Positions 8,257 through 15,649 of a DNA stretch of 64,000 nucleotides are shown one piece after another. The notes under the pieces were generated by a model. The model did no database searches and was not told the origin of the DNA. It was given only the letters and a program-made list of their open reading frames with translations. Within the stretch, counting starts at the first letter, position 1. Each line of letters starts with the position of its first letter. Made by a program: the position numbers and the translations under genes. The DNA is from Gluconobacter cerevisiae (GTDB taxonomy: Bacteria > Pseudomonadota > Alphaproteobacteria > Acetobacterales > Acetobacteraceae): assembly GCF_015244675.1 (NCBI RefSeq), contig NZ_JABCQO010000003.1, positions 186,001-250,000 on the forward strand, written 5' to 3'.

Positions 8257-9231
8257 TTACATCCGGACGAGAGCGGATCCCCATGTCAGACCACCACCCA
8301 GTGCCTCCATGAGCACCAGATCGCCTTTTTGGATCCGTCCGTCCCGCACAGCCTCGTTCAGAGCCAGCGGAATGGAGGCCGCAGACGTGTTGGCATGACG
8401 ATCCACGGTCACGACGACCCGTTCCGACGGCAGCGCCAGCTTCTTCGCCATACCTTCGATAATCCGCAGGTTGGCCTGATGCGGAACCATCCACTGGATA
8501 TCCTGCCCTGTCAGCCCATTGGCCTCCAGCGCTTCATCTACGGCCTGCGACAGCTTGACTACGGCATGACGGAACACCTCGCGTCCCTGCATCCTGAGCT
8601 GCTGCGTTGTGGATGCACATCCCGCAGCACCATCCACATAAAGAATATCGCCAGTCCGGCCATCGGAATGCAGGTGGGTGGAGAGAATGCCCTCCTCCCC
8701 GTCACTGCTGGCTTCCAGCAATACTGCCCCCGCGCCATCTCCGAAAAGAACGCAGGTGGAACGGTCAGTCCAGTCCAGAAGACGCGAGAAAACCTCGCTT
8801 CCGATAACAAGGATCTTTTTCGCCTGACCTGCCTGCATCAACGCGCGGGCCGTCGCCAGCGCATAGACAAAGCCCGAGCAGGCAGCGCTGAGGTCAAAAC
8901 CGAAACCTGTCGTCATACCGAGCAGGGCCTGAACCTGCACAGCCACAGCTGGGAAAACCTGATCTGGTGTGGCTGTAGCGACCAGAACGGCATCGACTTC
9001 AGATGCCTCAACGCCGGCATATTCCAGCGCCTGTCGGGCTGCTTCAGCCGCCATGCTGGCCGTGGTTTCGTCACCGGAAGCGATATGCCGCTGGGCAATG
9101 CCGGTTCGGGTCCTGATCCATTCGTCCGAAGTCTCGATACCGTATTTCAGGGCAAGGTCGTCATTGGTTACGACGTCGCGCGGCAAATAGCCCCCGACAC
9201 CCGTCAGATGGACACGAATGGGATCGGACAT
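8257..9231 (-). CDS. fabH: Beta-ketoacyl-ACP synthase III
   Basis: Starts fatty acid synthesis by condensing acetyl-CoA with malonyl-ACP. The 324 aa length is normal. The catalytic triad is visible: Cys118 in SAACSGF, His251 in VPHQANLRI and Asn281 in RHANTSAAS. The thiolase fold halves and the GGGLTWGSALVRM C-terminus are intact. It follows plsX by six bases on the same strand and precedes ihfA, so it belongs to a phospholipid/fatty-acid operon led by yceD-rpmF-plsX. Confidence 0.97.
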   Translation of the reverse strand: MSDPIRVHLTGVGGYLPRDVVTNDDLALKYGIETSDEWIRTRTGIAQRHIASGDETTASMAAEAARQALEYAGVEASEVDAVLVATATPDQVFPAVAVQVQALLGMTTGFGFDLSAACSGFVYALATARALMQAGQAKKILVIGSEVFSRLLDWTDRSTCVLFGDGAGAVLLEASSDGEEGILSTHLHSDGRTGDILYVDGAAGCASTTQQLRMQGREVFRHAVVKLSQAVDEALEANGLTGQDIQWMVPHQANLRIIEGMAKKLALPSERVVVTVDRHANTSAASIPLALNEAVRDGRIQKGDLVLMEALGGGLTWGSALVRM

Positions 9232-9237
9232 ATTTTT

Positions 9238-10347
9238 TCAGCTCACAGGTTCAGGAACAGCCTTGATGGACACGGCCTCAGTCGGTTCGGAAGTCCCCAT
9301 ACCCAACTGCTCCAGACGATCACGGATCTTGTCGTTAAGATGGTGCGTGACGGCATCCATGGCAACATCGACAGCGGCGGCAAAGCTCTCGCCATCTGCG
9401 CCACCATGCGATTTCACGACGATGCCGTTCAAACCAACAAACAGGGCTCCGTTGTAGCGACGCGGGTCAATCCATTCCCGCATCCGCTCCAGCCCGGGTT
9501 TGACCAGCAGATATCCAAGGCGGGTCAGCAGATTAGTTTCGAAAACGCGCCGCAGGAGGCCAAAGGCGAGCTTCAGCGCTCCTTCGCCGGTTTTCAGCGC
9601 GATATTTCCTGTAAAGCCGTCCGTCACGATCACGTCGGTCGTCCCGGCGGTGATGTCGTGTCCTTCAACAAAGCCATGGAACTGAGGCGCTAGAGTGCTG
9701 GCTCTCAGGCGCTCAGAAGCCTGCCGGAGACGGTCGTCCCCTTTCAGCTCTTCCGAGCCGACATTCAGGAGGCCTATTGTCGGAGAAGGAAGTCCGAGAG
9801 CGGCCTGAGCGAAGGCCTCACCCATAATCGCAAATTCGACCAGATTGCGCGCGTCGCAGGCGATGTTCGCACCGAGGTCGAGCATCACGACATCTCCACG
9901 TGCAGACGGCTGAACCGCTGCCATGGCAGGTCGGGAAATTCCCGGGAGTGCTTTGACGATAATTTTCGCAAGCGCCAGCATGGCACCGCTATTGCCTGCA
10001 GAGACAACGCCACGCGCTTCGCCCGCCGCGACAGCTTCCATGGCCATGCGCATGGACGATCCCCGAACGCGCAAGGCGGACGTTGGCTTCATGTCCATGG
10101 GAATACTGGCTTCTGAGTGACGGATGTCACACAGGCGCGCGGCTTTGGGGTGTTTGGCCAGAGCGGCCCGGAGGACGGATTCATCTCCGATCAGAAGAAT
10201 GCGGGCCTTCGGGTGCCGGTCGGCAGCCAGATCAAGTCCGGCAAGGACGATATCCGGGGCCCTGTCACCACCCATTGCATCAACGGCGAGGGCATAAGGC
10301 CCGGAGGCCGCGACGTCACGTTCGGGCGTGACAGGCGCATTGGTCAT
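9238..10347 (-). CDS. plsX: Phosphate acyltransferase PlsX
   Basis: Soluble enzyme converting acyl-ACP and phosphate to acyl-phosphate, the donor used by PlsY for glycerol-3-phosphate acylation. 369 aa. Hallmarks are ALAVDAMGGDRAPDIVLAG near the N-terminus, the central VVSAGNSGAMLALA, and VDVIVTDGFTGNIALKTGEG written here as TDVIVTDGFTGNIALK. It lies between rpmF and fabH in the classic rpmF-plsX-fabH order. The C-terminal extension past the core (EAVSIKAVPEPVS) is a short unstructured tail. Confidence 0.97.
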   Translation of the reverse strand: MTNAPVTPERDVAASGPYALAVDAMGGDRAPDIVLAGLDLAADRHPKARILLIGDESVLRAALAKHPKAARLCDIRHSEASIPMDMKPTSALRVRGSSMRMAMEAVAAGEARGVVSAGNSGAMLALAKIIVKALPGISRPAMAAVQPSARGDVVMLDLGANIACDARNLVEFAIMGEAFAQAALGLPSPTIGLLNVGSEELKGDDRLRQASERLRASTLAPQFHGFVEGHDITAGTTDVIVTDGFTGNIALKTGEGALKLAFGLLRRVFETNLLTRLGYLLVKPGLERMREWIDPRRYNGALFVGLNGIVVKSHGGADGESFAAAVDVAMDAVTHHLNDKIRDRLEQLGMGTSEPTEAVSIKAVPEPVS

Positions 10348-10420
10348 TGAGACAGTTTCCCGGACAGCATCACAGATGCGGGGCCGTGCTCCTGGGAGGC
10401 GACGGACCCGCAGGTAAGGA

Positions 10421-10633
10421 TCAGGCGCGGACGGCGGTCTTCAGGCCCTTGCCGCTGTTGCCAGCAGCGACCACTTCACGGCCGTCATAGTGACCGCAAT
10501 GGCTGCAAACGTGATGCGGACGCTTCAGTTCGCCACAGTTCGAGCACTCTGCGTGCGCCTCGACGGTCAGGGCATCGTGGCTGCGACGCATGCCACGACG
10601 GGACGGCGTAGTCTTTCTTTTAGGGACGGCCAT
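10421..10633 (-). CDS. rpmF: 50S ribosomal protein L32
   Basis: 70 aa large-subunit protein. It starts [20 protein letters not shown], the standard L32 N-terminus. A zinc-ribbon pair [18 protein letters not shown] supplies four cysteines, so this is a zinc-binding (C+) form. A downstream tail [20 protein letters not shown] is normal for alphaproteobacteria. It is the gene between yceD (DUF177) and plsX, a widely conserved neighbourhood that couples ribosome and lipid synthesis genes. Confidence 0.97.
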   Translation of the reverse strand: MAVPKRKTTPSRRGMRRSHDALTVEAHAECSNCGELKRPHHVCSHCGHYDGREVVAAGNSGKGLKTAVRA

Positions 10634-10786
10634 GGCTTTTATGCCTCTTTCTGCTTCTGTGTCGGCACCCCTGCTCCGCTCCCCGCGGCATCCGGTGCCC
10701 TGTTGTTCGTCGTCTCGTATTTACGTCGAGTTCAGGCGGGCGGCTCTAGCAGAGCCTGAGGAAACCCGCAAGTCAGACGTGGGATT

Positions 10787-11368
10787 TTATTCTTTCCTGT
10801 CCCCGTTTTTCAGTGCGGAAAGCGCCGAAAACGGATTGGGACGGCGTGGACCATCCGGCCCTTCGCCAGACAACTCAGCCCCTTCTTCCCCTTCTACAGG
10901 CGCTACGTCAACTGCATTTTCCAGACCGACGCCGGGTTTGCGCGGATACGGGTCGAGCATCAGAGCAAGCTGTTCAGCTGCAGCTTCGCCAATATCAAGG
11001 ACCTTGCCGTCATGCGGAACTTCGTCCGGACCATCCAGATCGATGGAATCGATATCGAACTCGTCTTCCGGCATTTCCTCTGCGGGGATGAACTTCAGAA
11101 AGAAGGTTTCGGCCAGAACATCCTTGAAGGGCTCTGACGTAATGACACAGACCTGCGTAAGCTTTGCGGCAAGATGCCCTTCCGCCAGAACACTTCGATT
11201 GGTTGAGGGTGTCAGACGGAAACGGCAGGTCAGGGTTTCGATCTCGGGGATTCCCAGACGAGCCGCAAGGGCTGCCCGCTCGGCGGGCGTCGCCTCGATC
11301 GTCTCGTCCAGTCCCGATCCCAGCCGGTTGAAGAGAATACGTCGGGAAAATTCAGGAGAATGGGACAT
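10787..11368 (-). CDS. yceD: DUF177 (YceD) family protein
   Basis: 193 aa cytoplasmic protein of the DUF177/YceD family, linked in other bacteria to 23S rRNA maturation; the family tie is known, the role here is inferred. The central region (LTPSTNRSVLAEGHLAAKLTQVCVITSEPF) carries the conserved Cys-x-x-Ser/Thr turn. The next stretch is acidic (PAEEMPEDEFDIDSIDLDG), followed by the conserved DIGEAAAEQLALMLDPYPRKPG. It precedes rpmF with a 150-bp gap that probably carries the rpmF promoter. It is divergent from bamE. Confidence 0.88.
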   Translation of the reverse strand: MSHSPEFSRRILFNRLGSGLDETIEATPAERAALAARLGIPEIETLTCRFRLTPSTNRSVLAEGHLAAKLTQVCVITSEPFKDVLAETFFLKFIPAEEMPEDEFDIDSIDLDGPDEVPHDGKVLDIGEAAAEQLALMLDPYPRKPGVGLENAVDVAPVEGEEGAELSGEGPDGPRRPNPFSALSALKNGDRKE

Positions 11369-11475
11369 TCAGGCACTCCAGCCCCCGGAATATGGGGGAA
11401 ATCGTTGACATGCAGGCGCCATTCGGGCACGCGCTCAGTGGAGCGGTTCTCTTGCACAGGATAGTTTCCGGATCC

Positions 11476-12048
11476 ATGAATAACGCATCTTCCCTGACGC
11501 CCCAAAGCAGAACACACATCCTTCGCCGTTTCGCACAGGCGGGAGTGGCATGTGTTCCGCTGCTGCTCGGCGGATGCTCGTTCTTTTCTCCGATTCCCGA
11601 GCCTCGTGGCTCCCTGATCGAAAAGACCGACTACGCACAGCTTGTTCCCGGCACAAGCACCCGTACGGACGTGCTCGATCTACTGGGGTCGCCGACAGCG
11701 CATGCGACCTTCGACGACAACACATGGATCTATGTTTCCATGATCACGTCGCCCACACCGCTGACCTTCCCGAGTGTGAAAAAACAGGAAGTTGTTGTCC
11801 TGAACTTCGATAATGGCGGCGTCCTGCGCAAGGTGGACACGCTTAACAAGAAGAACGCGATGTATGTCGGCATGGTGGGCGCAAAGACGCCGACCCCAGG
11901 CACCAGCTCGTCCATCCTTCAGGAACTGCTGGGCAATGTCGGCCGCTACAACCCGATGAGCGGCATGAGCAGCCAGTTCGGCGGAAGCTCCGGGCCGATG
12001 GGCGGTCAGGGCACCGGTAATGGTGGCTCAGGTAATTCGCTGCCCTAA
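11476..12048 (+). CDS. bamE: Outer membrane assembly factor BamE (SmpA/OmlA)
   Basis: 190 aa lipoprotein. After MNNASSL... a signal ends in the lipobox LLGGC. The SmpA/OmlA domain follows (DYAQLVPGTSTRTDVLDLLGSP then NTWIYVSM then VVVLNFDNGGVLRKVDTL), which binds BamD in the beta-barrel assembly complex. The C-terminus is a Gly/Ser/Met-rich tail (about 45 residues from YNPMSGM) that is longer than in E. coli BamE. The start was set at ATG 11476, because the upstream in-frame extension has no signal-like features. Divergent placement from yceD is common in alphaproteobacteria. bamD is also in this window. Confidence 0.88.
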   Translation: MNNASSLTPQSRTHILRRFAQAGVACVPLLLGGCSFFSPIPEPRGSLIEKTDYAQLVPGTSTRTDVLDLLGSPTAHATFDDNTWIYVSMITSPTPLTFPSVKKQEVVVLNFDNGGVLRKVDTLNKKNAMYVGMVGAKTPTPGTSSSILQELLGNVGRYNPMSGMSSQFGGSSGPMGGQGTGNGGSGNSLP

Positions 12049-12064
12049 GACTTTGAAAGCCTGA

Positions 12065-13459
12065 TTATTTGGGGAGGCTGAGCAGAACGCCCAGACCTCC
12101 CAGCGGACTGTCCATCAGACGGATGGAGCCGCCATGAGCGTGGATGATGTCCCGCACGATTGTCAGCCCCAGACCCCCGCCTTGTCCATCATGACTGCTG
12201 CTCGTACCGTTGAGCTCCGAAATGGCAGCCCGACGGCTGGCGGACAGGCCCGGTCCGTTGTCCTCCACAGTGATTTCGATATTCCGCTCTCCTTCACGCA
12301 GGGAAAAACGCATCGCACCCCCATGGCGGCGAGCGTTTTCTGCCAGATTCGTCAGAACGCGACGCAGGGCGTCAGGTCGGACGACAGCTTCCACGCCTTC
12401 CCGGCCTTCGACTCCCAGCACCTCTCCGCCCGCACGCAAAGTGGCAGCTGCGACATCATCCAGCATGCCTCTCAGGTCGGTCAGGACAGGATCTTCGGCC
12501 CCTTCTCCCCGCGCAAATGACAGATAACTGCCGATCAGGCGTTCCATGTCCTCGATATCCGTGACCATATCCGCCAGATCCGGTTTAAGGCTCTCGGCGC
12601 GGATCGGACCGAAGGTGGGGATCATAGCAACCGTCAGGCGCAATCGCGTCAGGGGGGTTCGCAAATCATGCGAAACACCAGCCAGAACAGCCGTACGCTG
12701 CGCCACGAAGCGGTTCACCCGCGCCTGCATGCGATTGAACGCAACAGCGGCCTGTCGCACCTCCCGCGCGCCCTGAGGGCGGATCGGTCCTTCGTCCCGT
12801 CCCATCCCGAACAGTTCGGCAGCACGGCCGAGACGGCGGATGGCGCGCACCTGATTGCGCATGAACAGCCCGGCGATCAGGAACAGCAGAATGGAACTGC
12901 TGACAGCCCAAACCACGAAAAGCCAGATCGGACCGATATTCAGGCGCTTGACCGGAACCATGACCACCATCACACCCTGCGGCAACTGGATCGAAGCCCG
13001 CACCGTCTGAGGGGCTTCAGACCAGTCCACATCATAGGAAGGGCCAAGGTTTTGCCGGATCGAGCGGGCAAAATCGTCATCCATTGGTCCCAGTACATGA
13101 TTGGTACCGTACCGGGAGAGTTTTTCGGCAGGATGGAATGAAAAGCCTAACTGGGTCCGCGAGGAGGCATCCTGAAGGATGAGCGACCGCTCCGCTGCGG
13201 ATGATGCGTGCTCGGTCATGGCGATGACGAGCGAGATCTCCCCCGTTACGCCATCTGAGAGGCGGCGAGAGACGACGTTCAGATAGGTTCCGTAAAACAG
13301 GCCAAGCGCGATCGCCTGCGTCACCAGCAGCGGAATGAGTACGATCAGCATTGACCGCCCCATGAGGGAGCGGGGCAGGATACGCCTCAGCGGTCGATCC
13401 AGCTTCTGCCAGGCATCGTCCCGCTCAAGTGTCGGGTCAGCGTCCCGGTTTGAGAACAT
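12065..13459 (-). CDS. EnvZ/BaeS-type sensor histidine kinase
   Basis: 464 aa inner membrane kinase. It has a first membrane span (SMLIVLIPLLVTQAIALGLFY), a periplasmic sensor of about 120 residues, a second span (IWLFVVWAVSSSILLFLIAGLF) and then a HAMP region. The H-box is GVSHDLRTPLTRLRL with the phospho-accepting His, the N-box NLAENARRHG, and the G-boxes VEDNGPGL and GGGLGLTIV. I chose MFSNRDADP as start; it overlaps the response regulator stop by 23 bases, so the pair is translationally coupled. The upstream in-frame extension has no kinase character. The signal sensed is unknown. Confidence 0.93.
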   Translation of the reverse strand: MFSNRDADPTLERDDAWQKLDRPLRRILPRSLMGRSMLIVLIPLLVTQAIALGLFYGTYLNVVSRRLSDGVTGEISLVIAMTEHASSAAERSLILQDASSRTQLGFSFHPAEKLSRYGTNHVLGPMDDDFARSIRQNLGPSYDVDWSEAPQTVRASIQLPQGVMVVMVPVKRLNIGPIWLFVVWAVSSSILLFLIAGLFMRNQVRAIRRLGRAAELFGMGRDEGPIRPQGAREVRQAAVAFNRMQARVNRFVAQRTAVLAGVSHDLRTPLTRLRLTVAMIPTFGPIRAESLKPDLADMVTDIEDMERLIGSYLSFARGEGAEDPVLTDLRGMLDDVAAATLRAGGEVLGVEGREGVEAVVRPDALRRVLTNLAENARRHGGAMRFSLREGERNIEITVEDNGPGLSASRRAAISELNGTSSSHDGQGGGLGLTIVRDIIHAHGGSIRLMDSPLGGLGVLLSLPK

Positions 13460-14135
13460 AACCCTTGCCCCGTACGGTATGAAGGAAACGGGGCTCCTTG
13501 GGATCGACCTCAATCCGCCGACGCAGGCGCGTGACCTGAACATCGACGGCACGTTCGCCGATTTCGTCCATCTCCAACGCTTTGGCGATGGCTTCACGCG
13601 ACAGAACCGTTCCCGGCTGACTGGTAAGAACGCCCAGAAGCGCGGATTCTCCTCCTGTCAGATGCACGGCTCCCTGAGGACCACTGAGAAGGCCGCGCTT
13701 GACATCGAATTCCAGCTCCCCCAGCCGCAAGATGTCGGGAACTTCGTCAACCACAGACAGTGCAGGAACCACGCGTCGAAGATGAGCCCTCAGGCGGAGC
13801 AGAAGCTCACGCGGCTCGAAAGGCTTGCCCAGATAATCGTCCGCCCCGGCTTCAAGCCCCCCGATCCGGTCGGCAGGCTCCCCCCGCGCCGTCAGGAGCA
13901 GAATCGGAAGCGAAAGACCATCCCTGCGCAGGCTGTTGGTCAGGGACAGACCATCCTCACCTGGCATGGTGACATCGAGGACGAGCGCATCCGGCTGGAT
14001 CCGTTGCAGAACGTCCCGGGCCGCCACAGCATCAAGGGCGGTGCTCACCCGATAACCGTTCTCGGACAGGTAGCGCTGAAGCAGCCGCAGAAGACGCGGA
14101 TCGTCGTCAACGACCAGAATATGTTCGTCACTCAT
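13437..14135 (-). CDS. OmpR family response regulator
   Basis: 232 aa. The receiver domain (residues 1-120) has the acidic pair in LVVDDDPR, the phospho-acceptor Asp in ALVLDVTMPGEDG, Thr in LLLTARGE and Lys in DDYLGKPFEPREL. The C-terminal winged helix (LGELEFDVKRGLL to VRGKGYVLKPGR) is the OmpR/PhoB type. It partners the overlapping kinase downstream. Its start shares ATGA with the end of the marR gene, so def, marR, regulator and kinase probably form one transcript. Confidence 0.95.
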   Translation of the reverse strand: MSDEHILVVDDDPRLLRLLQRYLSENGYRVSTALDAVAARDVLQRIQPDALVLDVTMPGEDGLSLTNSLRRDGLSLPILLLTARGEPADRIGGLEAGADDYLGKPFEPRELLLRLRAHLRRVVPALSVVDEVPDILRLGELEFDVKRGLLSGPQGAVHLTGGESALLGVLTSQPGTVLSREAIAKALEMDEIGERAVDVQVTRLRRRIEVDPKEPRFLHTVRGKGYVLKPGR

Positions 14136-14620
14136 GGGACGGAACTCCCGACTGGCATCTGAAGTGGTGTGAGGACGCGGCGAAACCCTTCCACAGCCGT
14201 CATGCCGGCTTCACGATAAGCCCGGGTCATCACTTCGCGGATCATGAGGAACAGTTCACGTTCAAGGGCTTCCCCTGCTTCTGTCAAACACAGAGGACGC
14301 TTGCGGCGGTCATGGCGGTCTTCTTCCTGCACGAGCAGTTTGCGATCTCGAAGATCGCCCAGAGCGCGGCCAAGAGACTGTTTGGTAATGCCGAGACTGT
14401 TCAGAAGCGCCGTGGGAGTAATTCCCGGATGCGCGGCAGTCAGGAAAAGAATGCGGTGATGTGCCGGTCCCAGCTCTTTCTCGCGCAGAAGACTCTCACA
14501 ATCGGCATTCAGCGTCCGCCAAGCCAGCATCATGGCCTCATAGGACTGACGGATCCGGTCTTCCCGCAGATAAAGATGGGCCGTCGCGGATGAGGGGATG
14601 TCCATGGTTCTAGCCGTCAC
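14132..14620 (-). CDS. MarR family transcriptional regulator
   Basis: 162 aa winged-helix regulator. The core is ELGPAHHRILFLTAAHPGITPTALLNSLGITKQSLGRALGDLRDRKLLVQEEDRHDRRKRPLCLTEAG, which shows the helix-turn-helix followed by the wing DRHDRRKR. It overlaps both neighbours by four bases (ATGA with def upstream and with the response regulator downstream). A MarR gene ahead of an OmpR/EnvZ pair recurs in Rhodospirillales. A target or ligand cannot be told from sequence. Confidence 0.92.
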   Translation of the reverse strand: MTARTMDIPSSATAHLYLREDRIRQSYEAMMLAWRTLNADCESLLREKELGPAHHRILFLTAAHPGITPTALLNSLGITKQSLGRALGDLRDRKLLVQEEDRHDRRKRPLCLTEAGEALERELFLMIREVMTRAYREAGMTAVEGFRRVLTPLQMPVGSSVP

Positions 14621-15129
14621 CGAAGGGTTTCCTCCACATATCCGAAGCGGTCGAAATCGTTGATGCGCTGCGGATAAAGAATGCCGTTCAGATGGTCGTT
14701 TTCATGTTGCAAAACATTGGCATGAAACCCCGTCGCCTCGCCTTCGACGAGCACACCGTCCTGATCCAACCCCGAGTAGCGCACGGCAGCATAGCGCGGC
14801 ACATCAGCCCGTAGTCCCGGAATCGACAGACACCCTTCGGTGCAAGTCATCATCTCTTCGCCCAGAGGCGTAATTTCGGGATTGATGAGAACGCGGGGCA
14901 GCAATGCCTCCTCGGGAGTCGCCACACGGCTTGCAGGAACGTGATAGACGAACATCCGCAGCGGCTGATGGACCTGAGGTGCTGCCAGCCCTGCCCCACG
15001 GGCATCGGCCATCGTTTCCATCATGTCTGCGATGAGAGACTGGATTTCCGGGGCTTTCGGGTCGGAAACGGCCCGTGCCACCTGATGCAGGACGGGGTTG
15101 CCCATCCGGGCAATCTTGAGCAGGGCCAT
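14617..15129 (-). CDS. def: Peptide deformylase
   Basis: Metalloenzyme that removes the formyl group from nascent proteins. 170 aa. All three motifs are present: GAGLAAPQV, EGCLSIPG with metal ligand Cys100, and QHENDHLNGILY with ligands His142 and His146 and catalytic Glu143. It leads the minus-strand run def-marR-response regulator-kinase and overlaps marR by four bases. The usual partner fmt is not adjacent. It diverges from rpsU; the 200-bp gap between them should hold both promoters. Confidence 0.95.
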   Translation of the reverse strand: MALLKIARMGNPVLHQVARAVSDPKAPEIQSLIADMMETMADARGAGLAAPQVHQPLRMFVYHVPASRVATPEEALLPRVLINPEITPLGEEMMTCTEGCLSIPGLRADVPRYAAVRYSGLDQDGVLVEGEATGFHANVLQHENDHLNGILYPQRINDFDRFGYVEETLR

Positions 15130-15330
15130 GAAATCTTCTTCCTTCAGACGGGCATTGCATCAGGTGGAACGCACATGCACGCCGCAGAGTGCGCTTTGCG
15201 AAGAATCCATTCAAGCATGGCCGAATGAATTGCGTTCCCCGCAAAAGATGTGTTAAGGGCACCATCCTTAGTTGGATTGCCATATCACGGGTGGCGCTGA
15301 AGAGCGGGCCCATAAGGAGTTGACGGCACC

Positions 15331-15534
15331 GTGCAGGTTCTCGTTCGTGACAACAATGTTGACCAGGCGCTTAAGGCGCTCAAGAAGAAGATGCAGCGCG
15401 AAGGCGTGTTTCGTGAAATGAAGCTGCGTCGCCACTTCGAAAAGCCCTCCGAGAAGCGCGCCCGCGAAGCAGCTGAAGCTGTTCGTCGCGCCCGCAAGAT
15501 GGAGCGTAAGCGTCTGGAGCGTGAAGGCTTCTAA
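15331..15534 (+). CDS. rpsU: 30S ribosomal protein S21
   Basis: 67 aa small-subunit protein, GTG start with AAGGAG about nine bases upstream. The sequence [20 protein letters not shown], the following [17 protein letters not shown], and the basic tail [16 protein letters not shown] are diagnostic. S21 helps initiation on messages with Shine-Dalgarno sites. It stands as a single gene with its own intrinsic terminator directly downstream. Confidence 0.97.
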
Positions 15535-15555
15535 GTCTTCCCGTTTTCCGAACGG

Positions 15556-15591
15556 AAAAAGCCGCCTCCTTCGGGAGCGCGGCTTTTTTAA
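15556..15591 (+). terminator. Intrinsic terminator after rpsU
   Basis: AAAAAGCCGC and GCGGCTTTTT pair around an inner CTCC-TTCG-GGAG tetraloop hairpin with one bulged C, followed by a short T-run. The A-run on the 5' side means it could also work on the minus strand, for the S9 peptidase gene ending about 60 bases further on. Confidence 0.93.
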
Positions 15592-15649
15592 TGCTTGAAG
15601 CCCTGGACCTCCCTCTGCCCGCCATAAGCGGACAGAGGAGACGCATAGC

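Noticed and set aside
8329-9693. A 454-codon plus-strand frame across fabH and plsX
   Set aside because: It runs across two clear minus-strand genes and their junction, and shows no domain or ribosome binding site.
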